Shown: positions 8,036-16,766 of the stretch, one piece after another
Numbering within the stretch: the first letter of the stretch is position 1
Layout: each line of letters opens with the position of its first letter
Assembly: GCF_007830125.1 (NCBI RefSeq)
Contig: NZ_VLLG01000004.1
Coordinates: forward strand, 310,001-374,000
From: Chitinophaga japonensis
GTDB lineage: Bacteria > Bacteroidota > Bacteroidia > Chitinophagales > Chitinophagaceae
Length of the DNA stretch: 64,000 bases
Reading direction: 5' to 3'
The notes under the pieces: model-generated
What the model saw: only the letters and a program-made list of their open reading frames with translations
Told to the model about the DNA's origin: nothing
The model's database searches: none
Position numbers and translations under genes: made by a program

Positions 8036-10030
8036 TTAATCCATCTGCACATTCGCATACCCCCGTATTTGCGTATCGGTGAGGGCTTCCTCTTCGGCCA
8101 GCGGTACCGTAAAATAAAAGCTGGTGCCCTGGCCGGGCTGGCTCCTGAACCAGATGCGGCCCTGGTTCCGCTCCACGAAATCCTTGGAGAGCGGCAGTCC
8201 CAGGCCGCAGCCTTTTTCATTCTGCGTGCCCGAAGTGGAGTAGTAAATATTGGAGAATACCTTATGCTGGTCCTTTTCAGGAATACCGATCCCTTCATCC
8301 CGTATACAGATCTCCAGGAAAGCGCCGCTCACCTGTCCTGAAATATGAATGCCTTTGCCGGCCGGCGTGAACTTGATAGCGTTGTTGATCAGGTTGCGCA
8401 GCACCACCCGGATCATTTCGGGATCTGCGTATACCAGCACCGGCCGCAGCAACTGGTGGCTAAGCTGCACTTCTTTTTGCCGTGACAGGGACTGCAGCAG
8501 CTCAAACTCCCGGTTGAACACCTCCGTGATCTCGAAATCATCTGCCTTCACCCGGATGCCCTTCATCTGGCTGCTGGCCCAGTTCAGCAGGTTGTCCATC
8601 ATGTAGGCCGTGTTCTTCATGTCCCGCCATAGCTCGTCTGTGTACTGCCGGAACTGTTCCGCCGGTATCTTCCGGTCGCGCAGCAGGAACAGCATCCCTT
8701 CCAGGATGGAAAGGGGCGAGCGGAGGTCATGGGAGATCACGGAGAATATCTTGTCCTTCACCTGGTTCAGGTTCTCCAGCGTGGTGTTCTGCTCCAGTAT
8801 GATACGGTTCTGCAGGGATACTTCCTCATTCCGGCTGTTCAGTTGCTGCGACAGCTCCTGCTGCCGCCTGTACAGGCGGTACAGCAGCAGCGTGATCACG
8901 AACAGGATGAGCAGCAGCAGCGAGCAAACGGCTACGAGCACACGCTGCTGGCGGATGGTGGACAGGTTCGTCTGCTGTTCCTTTTTGAGCAACTGGTTTT
9001 CCCGCTGCTTTTTTTCGGATTCGTATTTCTCCCGGGTATTGTTGATGATCCTCGCCTTTTCCACGGCGAAGAACTGGTCTTTCAGCTCCATGTACTGGTT
9101 ATAGTGCTGCAAGGCGGCGGTATAATCCTGCCGGGAGGAGTCCAGCCTGGCCAGGTACAGGTAATAGATCATTTCGTTCTTGGCGTTCTGCTGGGAGGCA
9201 TTGATGCCGGCGGCTTTCTGCAGGTGCGTTGCCGCCGCGGCGTAACGTTTCAGCAGGGTGTTCACCTTGCCCAGGTTCAGGTGGGCCTTGCCGGTGCCGG
9301 GCAGGTTGTCCGATGCCGTGTAGTAGCGCAGGGATTCCTCCAGGTAATGGAGCGAGGCGGCGTACTGTCCCTGCAGCTCATAGATCAGGCCCATGTTCTC
9401 ATAGGTAAAGCCCAGGCCCCGCTCGTCGTGCAGGGCCAGCTTCAGCTTTTCCGATTCCCGCAGGTACAGCAGGGCGGAGTCCAGCTTGCGCAACTGCATG
9501 TAGGTAGAGCCAATGTTGTTCAGCGTTTTGGCGCTTTCCGCCTGCTCATGCAGGCGTTGCTTGATGAGCAGGGAGCGTTTGAGATAGGGCAGCGCCTGTT
9601 CAGGATGCTCCTGCTCTATGAATATATTGCCGATATCATTATACAGGATGCCGGTGGCGCGCAGTTGCCCGGAGCGTTCCGCCAGTTGCAGGGCGTTCAT
9701 GGTCAGGTCCATCTGTTTGTCCAGGTTGCCTTTAGTGTTCTCCACCAGGGCCAGGTTGCGGGTGGCCCATATCAGCCCTTCGGTATACTGCAGGCTGTCG
9801 CCCAGGTGCCAGGCCTCCTGCGCATAAAGGGCGGCCATTACGGCGTCTTTGGTAAAATAGGCCCGTCCCAGTTGGTTCAGCAGCTTTACGCGTACCGTGT
9901 CACGTTGCGGATGCAACTGCAGGGCATGCAGCAGGCTGTCTATAGGTGGCGGCTGGGCGGACAAGGTCCACCGGTCCGGGAATATGAATATCCAGGTAAG
10001 TAAAAGGAATAGGAATAGCAGTACTCTCAT
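8036..10030 (-). CDS. Tetratricopeptide-repeat sensor histidine kinase
   Basis: The 664-residue protein has an N-terminal signal anchor and five or more TPR units (about residues 40-330; for example ILYNDIGNIFIEQEHPEQALPYLKRS). A coiled coil and one transmembrane helix follow (about 360-385, VLVAVCSLLLLILFVITLLL). The HisKA domain has phospho-acceptor His in SVISHDLRSPLS, and the HATPase domain has the N box NLINNAIKFTP and GCGLGLPLS. This is a standard Bacteroidota architecture in which a periplasmic TPR region acts as sensor. No response regulator gene is adjacent, so it is an orphan kinase. Confidence 0.92.
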   Translation of the reverse strand: MRVLLFLFLLLTWIFIFPDRWTLSAQPPPIDSLLHALQLHPQRDTVRVKLLNQLGRAYFTKDAVMAALYAQEAWHLGDSLQYTEGLIWATRNLALVENTKGNLDKQMDLTMNALQLAERSGQLRATGILYNDIGNIFIEQEHPEQALPYLKRSLLIKQRLHEQAESAKTLNNIGSTYMQLRKLDSALLYLRESEKLKLALHDERGLGFTYENMGLIYELQGQYAASLHYLEESLRYYTASDNLPGTGKAHLNLGKVNTLLKRYAAAATHLQKAAGINASQQNAKNEMIYYLYLARLDSSRQDYTAALQHYNQYMELKDQFFAVEKARIINNTREKYESEKKQRENQLLKKEQQTNLSTIRQQRVLVAVCSLLLLILFVITLLLYRLYRRQQELSQQLNSRNEEVSLQNRIILEQNTTLENLNQVKDKIFSVISHDLRSPLSILEGMLFLLRDRKIPAEQFRQYTDELWRDMKNTAYMMDNLLNWASSQMKGIRVKADDFEITEVFNREFELLQSLSRQKEVQLSHQLLRPVLVYADPEMIRVVLRNLINNAIKFTPAGKGIHISGQVSGAFLEICIRDEGIGIPEKDQHKVFSNIYYSTSGTQNEKGCGLGLPLSKDFVERNQGRIWFRSQPGQGTSFYFTVPLAEEEALTDTQIRGYANVQMD

Positions 10031-10159
10031 GTTATGCCGGCATACATTGTTCAGTTGTTGGCGTATAGCAGCGGCAATGGGGGGCTTGCCTGTTCTGCGG
10101 GCCTAAAAGTAATGTTAAAAGGCGAGTAATCAAAGTCATGTGCGTTCCGGCGCGTGAGA

Positions 10160-10552
10160 TCATCCTTTCCCGCTGAGATGTATCACATTCCCTTCCGGGT
10201 CTTCAAAATACGCTACCCGCTGGCCCCAGGGCTTGGTAACCGGCGGCACCAGCATGCGCGCGCCCTGCAGCTCCAGCCGTTCGCAGGCCAGGTCCACGTT
10301 GTCCGTGTACAGGCATAGCTCAAACTGTTTGTTGGCATTGAGCAGGATATTTTTTTCCACATGCTCTTCTGCAGCCTCGTAAAGGGTCAGTCCCAGGGCG
10401 GCATCTCCCAGCTTCAGGAATACGTAGGAGGGCGTTTCCGGCGCCGCCGGCCACTGGCGGATATGCCCGAAGCCCAGCACCCGGCAATAGAAGTCCACGC
10501 AGGAAGCCAGGTCCTTTACATAAATAATGGGGAAGGGGTTGCGGAACATCAC
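10160..10552 (-). CDS. VOC-superfamily (glyoxalase/bleomycin-resistance fold) protein
   Basis: This 130-residue single-domain protein shows the paired beta-alpha-beta-beta-beta pattern of the VOC superfamily: FPIIYVKDLASCVDFYCRVLGF at the N terminus, and VAYFEDPEGNVIHLSGKG at the end with the usual metal-position glutamate or histidine. The family includes dioxygenases, isomerases and antibiotic-binding proteins, and the substrate is not evident. It is divergent from the Tet-like MFS gene, separated by a heptad-repeat palindrome. Confidence 0.85.
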   Translation of the reverse strand: MMFRNPFPIIYVKDLASCVDFYCRVLGFGHIRQWPAAPETPSYVFLKLGDAALGLTLYEAAEEHVEKNILLNANKQFELCLYTDNVDLACERLELQGARMLVPPVTKPWGQRVAYFEDPEGNVIHLSGKG

Positions 10553-10559
10553 TGGAAAG

Positions 10560-10652
10560 AATTAATAATTAACAATGATACGTAACAAATGTGCTCACCG
10601 GAGCATTATTGCTCAAAATTATTAATTCTTAATTATTCATTATTAATTAAAT
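10560..10652. repeat. Heptad-repeat palindrome, AATTAAT type (copy A)
   Basis: The left arm has three 7-bp units of AATTAAT type starting at 10560. The right arm has at least four units of the complementary ATTATTA type (10618-10645, a weaker fifth to 10652). The loop contains two small GC-containing hairpins (TGCTC/GAGCA at about 10590-10616). It occupies the intergenic region between the divergent VOC and MFS genes. Its origin and function are unknown; see the findings for the common structure. Confidence 0.75.
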
Positions 10653-10683
10653 AAAATAACTTGCGCCAAATTTCCCGGATTAT

Positions 10684-11919
10684 ATGACTGTTAAACGGAA
10701 TGCTGCCCTGGGGTTCATTTTTGTAACGGTATTGATAGATGTTATCGGCTTTGGTATCATTATTCCCGTAATGCCCAGTCTTATTGAGCACCTCACCGGA
10801 GAGGGACTGAGCGAGGCCTCCCGCTACGGCGGCTGGCTCCTGTTCGCCTTTGCCACCATGCAGTTCTTTTGCTCTCCCATAGTAGGGGGGCTTAGTGACC
10901 GCTATGGCAGGCGGCCGGTGCTGCTGCTGGCGCTGCTGGGATTTGCGCTGGACTATCTTTTCCTGGCCTTTGCGCCTACTATCGGCTGGCTGTTTGTAGG
11001 GCGCATTATTGCCGGCGCTACCGGCGCCAGTTTTACTACCGCTACCGCCTATATTGCGGATATCAGTGAACCGGAAAAAAGGGCCCAGAATTTCGGCATG
11101 GTGGGCGCCGCCTTTGGTCTCGGCTTTATCATAGGGCCGGTGATAGGCGGGCTTTTCAGCCACTGGGGACCGCGGGCGCCTTTCCTGGCGGCCGCCGCGC
11201 TCACTTTCCTGAATGTGCTGTATGGCTATTTCATACTGCCGGAATCGTTAATGCCGGAGAACCGCCGCGCGTTTGACTGGAAACGGGCCAATCCCGTAGG
11301 CTCCCTGGCGCATCTCTGGCGCTATCCCATCGTAACAGGGCTGATCGCCTCCCTCATACTGATCTATGTGGCGGCGCATGCCGTCCAGTCCACCTGGAGC
11401 TACTATACCATGCAGAAGTTTGAATGGGACGAGAAATGGGTAGGGTACTCGCTAGGCTTCGTAGGGCTGCTGATAGCGTTGGTACAGGGCCTGCTCATCC
11501 GGATCACCATTCCGAAGCTGGGGCAGAAGTGGTCCATTTACACGGGCTTGCTGCTGTACACCGTGGGGCTTACGCTGTTTGCCTTTGCCAGCCAGGGCTG
11601 GATGATGTTCGCCTTCCTGGTGCCGTACTGCCTGGGCGGTATTTGCGGGCCGGCATTGCAGGGCGTGATCTCTACCCAGGTGCCCGCCAGCGAGCAGGGA
11701 GAGCTGCAGGGCGCCCTCACCAGCCTGATGAGCGCCACGGCCATTATCGGGCCGCCTGTTATGACCAATCTTTTTGCCTGGTTCACGGAGTCCGGCGCAC
11801 CGGTGTATTTCCCGGGCGCACCTTTCCTGGCCGGCGCGGTACTAACGCTGATCAGTATACTTTTATCCCGGCAATCGCTGTCGCTTCTCCCGACGCGCAG
11901 CGCAATTAAGAATGAATAA
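10684..11919 (+). CDS. TCR/Tet-family MFS efflux transporter
   Basis: The 411-residue protein has twelve predicted transmembrane segments and the MFS motif A GGLSDRYGRRPVLL (about 64-78). The motif C-like GAAFGLGFIIGPVIGG is the antiporter signature of the TetA family. The opening VTVLIDVIGFGIIIPVMP is also TetA-like. It probably exports a drug or metabolite in exchange for protons; tetracycline resistance cannot be concluded. The last residues (AIKNE) and the stop codon lie inside an AATTAAT-type heptad element, so the original C terminus may have been altered by that repeat. Confidence 0.9.
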   Translation: MTVKRNAALGFIFVTVLIDVIGFGIIIPVMPSLIEHLTGEGLSEASRYGGWLLFAFATMQFFCSPIVGGLSDRYGRRPVLLLALLGFALDYLFLAFAPTIGWLFVGRIIAGATGASFTTATAYIADISEPEKRAQNFGMVGAAFGLGFIIGPVIGGLFSHWGPRAPFLAAAALTFLNVLYGYFILPESLMPENRRAFDWKRANPVGSLAHLWRYPIVTGLIASLILIYVAAHAVQSTWSYYTMQKFEWDEKWVGYSLGFVGLLIALVQGLLIRITIPKLGQKWSIYTGLLLYTVGLTLFAFASQGWMMFAFLVPYCLGGICGPALQGVISTQVPASEQGELQGALTSLMSATAIIGPPVMTNLFAWFTESGAPVYFPGAPFLAGAVLTLISILLSRQSLSLLPTRSAIKNE

Positions 11920-12007
11920 TTAATAATTAATAATTTTGAACAATAGTGTTTCATTGAAACACCAGTGCCACGATTATTAATTATTAATTCTTAATTATTA
12001 ATTATAA
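11904..12007. repeat. Heptad-repeat palindrome, AATTAAT type (copy B)
   Basis: The left arm is five heptads from 11904 to 11938. The right arm is five ATTATTA-type heptads from 11973 to 12007. The loop carries an almost perfect hairpin, GTGTTTCA-T-TGAAACAC (about 11946-11962). The left arm contains the stop codon of the MFS gene, and the right arm runs into the ATG of the SelW-like gene. The same loop hairpin recurs in copy D near 61029-61046. Confidence 0.8.
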
Positions 12008-12285
12008 TGAAACCGAACATCACCATAGAATACTGCCCCAAATGCGGATGGCTGCTCCGCGCTTCCTGGATGGCACAGGAATTGCTGACCACGTTTGCCG
12101 ACGACCTGGGCGGCGTTACCCTCCGCCCCAGCGAGGTATCTGGCAGCTATATCATTTACGTGGAAGGGGAGAAGCTGTTTGACCGCAAGGAATACGGGCA
12201 TTTCCCGGAAATAAAGGAGCTGAAGCAACTGGTGCGCGACAAGGTAAACCCCGGCAAAAGCCTGGGCCATGCAGACAGGAAGTAA
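12007..12285 (+). CDS. SelT/SelW/SelH-like thioredoxin-fold protein (Cys form)
   Basis: This 92-residue protein begins MKPNITIEYCPKCGW. The CxxC motif (C10, C13) right after the first strand is the signature of the Rdx/SelW family, in which one position is selenocysteine in animals and cysteine in most bacteria. It is a small cytosolic redox protein of undefined partner. It sits 9 bp upstream of a BamA/TamA-like gene and is probably cotranscribed with it. Confidence 0.9.
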   Translation: MKPNITIEYCPKCGWLLRASWMAQELLTTFADDLGGVTLRPSEVSGSYIIYVEGEKLFDRKEYGHFPEIKELKQLVRDKVNPGKSLGHADRK

Positions 12286-12294
12286 AAATATTCA

Positions 12295-13464
12295 ATGCAG
12301 AACAGATTATTCGTTACCGTTATACTGCTGCTGTGTGCGGGCATAACCAGGGCCCAGGACCGGCAGGACACCATCTCTATGGCCCCGGATACCGCCGTGG
12401 TGCACAAGCGCAGCTTTTTTGTGCTGCCGGTGTTGGGCTATTCGCAGGAGAAAGGACTGGAAATAGGCGCGGCCATGCTGTATTCCTTTTACACGGACAA
12501 GCGGCGGCCCAGCCCGCTCACGCGGAACTCCACCATCAATCTTATACCGTCCCTCACTACAGAGAACCAGTATAAGATAGACCTGAAAACGGACATCTGG
12601 ACCCGCAATAATGACTGGCATATCAAAACCCAGCTCCGCTACCACGACTACCCGATCTATTTTTACGGGATCGGCGATACCACGCATAAGGCAGACCAGT
12701 CCCTGCTGAACAATAAACGGTACAAGGTGCAACTGGAAGGCGAGCGGCGCATTGGCCGCCACTTTTATGCAGGATTGTCGCTGCTGTACCAGCACGATAC
12801 CTACAGCTCCGGTGACAGTAAAGGCATATACCCGGGCATGCCGCTCGAGGGCAAGGATGGCGGCCATGTGACCTTTATTGGCGCTACCGGCATTTTTGAC
12901 AACCGGGACAACCAGAACTACACCACGCGGGGCACCTGGCTGCGGCTGAATGTTGCAGTGGCGCCATCGTTCCTGAGCACCCGCGCGCTTGCCAAATATG
13001 AGCTGCAGGGGCGTCATTTCATTCCACTCTCCCGAAAAAGCACCCTGGGGCTGAATGCCGCTTTCACCTCTGTACAGGGGGATGAAATACCCTTTTACCT
13101 GCTGCCGGAAATGGGGAACGACCTGCTGATGCGGGGCTACTACACCGGCCGCTACCGGGAGCAGAACTACCTGGCCATGCAGGCGGAATACCGCTATTTC
13201 CTGGACCCGAAAATTCCCATCAATATCTGGTTCATACACATGCAGCCCAAGTTTGCGCTGGCCGCCTTTGCCGGCGCTGGCACCGTGTACGCCAACAGCT
13301 ATTTTGCCCTTTCCCGTTTCAAACCGAATTATGGCATAGGCGCCCGCTGGTTCTATGATGAAAGCGCCAGGCTCACCATCCGTATAGATTACGGCTGGGG
13401 CGAGAAGAGGCCCGGCGAGCCGCGGCAGTCCGGCTTTTATTTGTCTCTGGCGGAAGCGTTCTAA
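12295..13464 (+). CDS. BamA/TamA-family outer-membrane barrel protein (surface antigen D15-like)
   Basis: The 389-residue protein has a Sec signal peptide (MQNRLFVTVILLLCAGITRAQ). A barrel follows directly, starting FFVLPVLGYSQEKGLEIGAAM, as in short patatin/D15-type barrels without POTRA domains. Later strands include RGTWLRLNVAV and the conserved arginine-rich loop MRGYYTGRYREQNYLAMQAEYRYFL, the RGY motif that inserts into the lumen of Omp85 proteins. Lacking POTRA domains, it is unlikely to be the essential BamA. It converges on the sulfatase gene with a 4-bp overlap of the ends. Confidence 0.85.
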   Translation: MQNRLFVTVILLLCAGITRAQDRQDTISMAPDTAVVHKRSFFVLPVLGYSQEKGLEIGAAMLYSFYTDKRRPSPLTRNSTINLIPSLTTENQYKIDLKTDIWTRNNDWHIKTQLRYHDYPIYFYGIGDTTHKADQSLLNNKRYKVQLEGERRIGRHFYAGLSLLYQHDTYSSGDSKGIYPGMPLEGKDGGHVTFIGATGIFDNRDNQNYTTRGTWLRLNVAVAPSFLSTRALAKYELQGRHFIPLSRKSTLGLNAAFTSVQGDEIPFYLLPEMGNDLLMRGYYTGRYREQNYLAMQAEYRYFLDPKIPINIWFIHMQPKFALAAFAGAGTVYANSYFALSRFKPNYGIGARWFYDESARLTIRIDYGWGEKRPGEPRQSGFYLSLAEAF

Positions 13465-14882
13465 TTTAATTCACTCCAGTCAAACTTCGGGCTGGCGGAT
13501 GGGCTAACGGATGCCCGCATCAAAGCCTTCAGGGCCTGCACCCGCTCCGGGTATTGCGCGGCCAGGTTGTGTTGTTCGCCCATATCCCGGCGGATATTAT
13601 AGAGCTCCAGTACTTCGGGCTTGTCTTTTTGCTTAAAGCGCAGCAGTTTCCAGTCGCCCTGCAGCAGGGCCTGTTTGAGCCGGCCTTCGTTGAACTGCCA
13701 GAAGAGGTGGTCATGCTGTTGCGCCTGTGCTTTGCCCCGGATGGCGGGCAGGAAGGAAATGCCGTCGATATTCCCCGGAGACGGCGCGCCTGTGAGCTCG
13801 CAGAGGGTGGGCAGCACATCCCAGAAGGCCCATACCTCCCCGCTGCTGCGGCCGGCCGGCACCTTGCCCGGCGCCCAGGCGATCATGGGCACGCGGATGC
13901 CTCCTTCATACAGGTCGCGTTTAATGCCCCGGAGGGGGCCATTGCTGTTGAAATATACCGGGTCTGCGCCGCCTTCCTTGTGCGGGCCATTATCGCTGGT
14001 AAAGAAAACATAGGTATTGCTGTCCAGTCCCAGCTCGCGCAGCGCTTGCATGAGGCGGCCCATATCCCTGTCCAGCCGACTGATCATGGCGGCAAAGGCG
14101 GCACGGGGCTGCGCCTGGCTATGATAGCCGTCGCCTTTCTGGACAAAGGGTTTTTCCGGGGAGAATTTGCTGTTGCCGTCCTTGTCCAGGAAAGGCTGCA
14201 GGTCCTCCCGGGGCAGCAGCAGCTCCGCATGCGGGATGGTGACCGGCAGGTATAAGAAGAACGGCTCCTGCCGGTGGCGGCGCACAAAATCCAGCGCCTG
14301 GTCCATGATCAGGCCATGGCTGTACTGGGAATCCGTGCGCACCTGTTCCAGTTGCCGGTTCTTCAGCTCAAAAAGATGGTCCGTGAAATAATAATGCGCG
14401 TGCCGCTGGTTCAGGTAGCCGTAAAACTCGTCGAAGCCTTTGAGCTGCGGTGCGCCGGCGTCATTTTCCTGGCCCAGGCCCCACTTGCCGAACATACCGG
14501 TTACGTAGCCCCTGGCCTGCAGGCGCTGCGCCAGGGTGGTATCCTGCGGGCGCAGGTGCTCGCGCGCGTTGCCGCGTATATAGGCATGCCCCATGTGATA
14601 GCCCGTCATCAGCGCGCAGCGGGAGGGCGCGCATACCGTGTTGCCCGCGTAGAACCGGGTAAAGCGGGTGCCCTGCCGCGCCAGGCTGTCAATATGCGGT
14701 GTAGGTATTTTACTACCTGGATTGTAACAGGTCAGGTTGCCATAGCCAAGGTCATCTGCTACTACAAGAATGATGTTCGTGGGCCTTTGCCCGTTAGCCT
14801 GCTGTGCAGTGGCCGGCAAGCCTGCGCAGGCCGTGAGCAGGGCCAGCAGTGCGGTGTGGAAGCGCTTTGTACCAGTTTGCAT
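13461..14882 (-). CDS. Sulfatase (arylsulfatase-like, family S1)
   Basis: From the ATG at 14882 the protein is 473 residues with a signal peptide (MQTGTKRFHTALLALLTACAGLPATAQ). A further upstream ATG (14948) would put charged residues before the signal and is less likely. The metal-binding start is IILVVADDLGYG, and the formylglycine site is VCAPSRCALMTG with C84 in the C-x-P-x-R context. TSDNGPHKEGG carries another metal site. It needs a formylglycine-generating enzyme encoded elsewhere. The substrate is probably a sulfated glycan or aryl sulfate in the periplasm; no polysaccharide-utilisation partners lie next to it. Confidence 0.92.
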   Translation of the reverse strand: MQTGTKRFHTALLALLTACAGLPATAQQANGQRPTNIILVVADDLGYGNLTCYNPGSKIPTPHIDSLARQGTRFTRFYAGNTVCAPSRCALMTGYHMGHAYIRGNAREHLRPQDTTLAQRLQARGYVTGMFGKWGLGQENDAGAPQLKGFDEFYGYLNQRHAHYYFTDHLFELKNRQLEQVRTDSQYSHGLIMDQALDFVRRHRQEPFFLYLPVTIPHAELLLPREDLQPFLDKDGNSKFSPEKPFVQKGDGYHSQAQPRAAFAAMISRLDRDMGRLMQALRELGLDSNTYVFFTSDNGPHKEGGADPVYFNSNGPLRGIKRDLYEGGIRVPMIAWAPGKVPAGRSSGEVWAFWDVLPTLCELTGAPSPGNIDGISFLPAIRGKAQAQQHDHLFWQFNEGRLKQALLQGDWKLLRFKQKDKPEVLELYNIRRDMGEQHNLAAQYPERVQALKALMRASVSPSASPKFDWSELN

Positions 14883-14974
14883 AACAAACAAGTTAATCAT
14901 TGAATTTTTGATTTGCAACCGTTTATTGCGTAACTTCCGGTACGCCATATCCGTTAACCAAAACAGTCTTACAT

Positions 14975-15973
14975 ATGAAACGCATTACCATGCTTTCCAC
15001 GGTTATATTCCTGTTAACCGGTTTGCACCCATTATTCGCACAAAGCCCGTCCACAGCCCCCGCATCGAAGTTCTACCTCAAGGCCGGCGGCGGTTATTTC
15101 TTCAGTGTTTTTCCCGGGCAGTTCCCGGATGTAGGACCTTATCCGCCGCATGACATCCGGCAGTCGTACAACCCGGCTAACGGGGAAACCACTACGATCT
15201 CCGACAAGGTGCTCACCGGTTCCTACGGGGCCGGCGCCAGGGGCGGGATCGCTTTTGGCTGGAACATTAACCGCTACATTGCGCTGGAGGGAGCGATCAA
15301 CTATTATCACAGCAAGGAGAACCTGATGACGAGGCAGGTCACCACGGTGGAAGGCACCGGCCAGGAGGCCGGCAGCATTGAGTCGCGTGGGTATGCCAAT
15401 GCATTTGACTTTGCGCCGGGCATCGTTATCAACCCGGGATTTGAGAAGATCAATCCCTACGTGCGTTTCGGGATGGTGATCCCTTTCTGGGGCCGCTTGC
15501 ATATTGAAACAACGGCCAATACCAATACGCCTGTTTCCGCCAGCGCAGTGGCTCAAACGGCCATCCACCGCGAGGAGGAAGTGCATCCCAACATTACGCT
15601 GGGCTTCCAGGGCGCGCTGGGCGTAGTGATCCCGGTAGGCAGGCGCCTGGATATTTACGTGGAAACGGAATACCGCAATGTGCCGGCGGAGAGCAAGAAA
15701 AAGGAAGTGACCAGCTACGACGAAAATACCCAGGTGATCAATACTTCCAACGGTCAGGTGATCAGCACGCAGCACCGGGGCCTGGAGGACCTGTCCACCG
15801 CGGAAAGGCATACGGATTATGTGACCACGCTGGATCAAAACTCCAATACGCCCGTAGGGCAGGAGGGCGCCCAAACGGAATACAAGGATAACAACCGGCC
15901 TTCCAATGACCTGAAGTCCTACATCAACATAGGCGGCCTGGGCGTAACGGCCGGCATCCGATTCCGCTTGTAG
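14975..15973 (+). CDS. Secreted outer-membrane beta-barrel protein, unknown function
   Basis: The 332-residue protein has a clear Sec signal (MKRITMLSTVIFLLTGLHPLFAQ). It shows an OmpW/OmpX-like barrel pattern: FYLKAGGGYFFSVFPG, AGARGGIAFGWNINRYIALEGAINYY, INPYVRFGMVIPFWGRL, and the terminal strand GLGVTAGIRFRL ending in an aromatic-x-Leu. A polar insertion at about residues 225-310, rich in Glu, Asn and Gln, probably forms an extracellular loop. It is divergent from the sulfatase, but a functional link is only suggested by position. Confidence 0.75.
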   Translation: MKRITMLSTVIFLLTGLHPLFAQSPSTAPASKFYLKAGGGYFFSVFPGQFPDVGPYPPHDIRQSYNPANGETTTISDKVLTGSYGAGARGGIAFGWNINRYIALEGAINYYHSKENLMTRQVTTVEGTGQEAGSIESRGYANAFDFAPGIVINPGFEKINPYVRFGMVIPFWGRLHIETTANTNTPVSASAVAQTAIHREEEVHPNITLGFQGALGVVIPVGRRLDIYVETEYRNVPAESKKKEVTSYDENTQVINTSNGQVISTQHRGLEDLSTAERHTDYVTTLDQNSNTPVGQEGAQTEYKDNNRPSNDLKSYINIGGLGVTAGIRFRL

Positions 15974-15977
15974 GCGC

Positions 15978-16766
15978 CTATTCGGAACCTTTAGTGAGCC
16001 GCTGTTCCAGGAATGGTTTCAACAAGTCTACCGGCACGGGGAAGATGGTGGTGGAATTATTTTCCGTTGCAATTTCCCGCAGGGTCTGCAGGTAACGCAG
16101 GGTGAGCGCGCTGGGCTGCTCACCTAATATCTGGGCCGCATCCGCCAGGCGCTGGGAGGCCTGGAACTCGCCTTCGGCGGCAATCACCTTGGAGCGGCGC
16201 TCCCTTTCCGCTTCAGCCTGCTTGGCCATGGCCCGCTGCATTTCCTGGGGCAGGTCTATCTGTTTCACTTCCACGTTGGATACCTTGATGCCCCAGGGCT
16301 CCGTATGTGCGTCGATGATCTGCTGCAGCTTCTGGTTGATCTTTTCCCGCTGGCCCAGCAGGTCGTCCAGCTCTGATTGTCCCAATACGCTGCGCAGCGT
16401 GGTTTGCGAGAGCTGGGAGGTGGCCATCAGGTAGTTTTCCACTTCCACCACGGCCTTCCCGGGCTGTATCACCCGGAAATACACCACGGCATTCACTTTT
16501 ACGGATACATTGTCCTGCGTGATCACATCCTGCGGCGGCACATCCATTACCACGGTGCGCAGGCTGACCCGCACCATTTTATCGATCACGGGGATCAGCA
16601 GTATCAGGCCGGGGCCTTTGATGCCGGTGAGCCGGCCCAGCCGGAACACCACCGCGCGCTCATACTCGCGCAGGATGCGGATAGCACTGGCCAGGAGAAT
16701 AACGGCAAAAACAATGAGAACGATCGACCATACAGAAAATGTTTGCATAACGTATATTTTAGTCAT
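15978..16766 (-). CDS. SPFH/stomatin-like (slipin) membrane protein
   Basis: The 262-residue protein has one N-terminal transmembrane hairpin (IVLIVFAVILLASAIRIL), then the SPFH domain starting YERAVVFRLGRLTGIKGPGL, a coiled coil rich in Ala/Glu (EMQRAMAKQAEAERERRSK), and a C-terminal oligomerisation segment. It is of slipin/YqfA type. It overlaps the NfeD protease gene by four bases. This pairing is widespread and reflects a functional complex in which the NfeD protease cuts the stomatin near its C terminus. An alternative ATG 18 bases downstream (MQTF) is possible. Confidence 0.93.
   Translation of the reverse strand: MTKIYVMQTFSVWSIVLIVFAVILLASAIRILREYERAVVFRLGRLTGIKGPGLILLIPVIDKMVRVSLRTVVMDVPPQDVITQDNVSVKVNAVVYFRVIQPGKAVVEVENYLMATSQLSQTTLRSVLGQSELDDLLGQREKINQKLQQIIDAHTEPWGIKVSNVEVKQIDLPQEMQRAMAKQAEAERERRSKVIAAEGEFQASQRLADAAQILGEQPSALTLRYLQTLREIATENNSTTIFPVPVDLLKPFLEQRLTKGSE

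Noticed and set aside
11904..12007. Regular repeats considered as a CRISPR array
   Set aside because: The units are 7 bp, contiguous and inverted in two arms, with no spacers and no cas genes.
12007..12285. Possible selenoprotein (SelW-like)
   Set aside because: Both positions of the redox motif are ordinary cysteine codons, with no in-frame TGA or SECIS-like structure.
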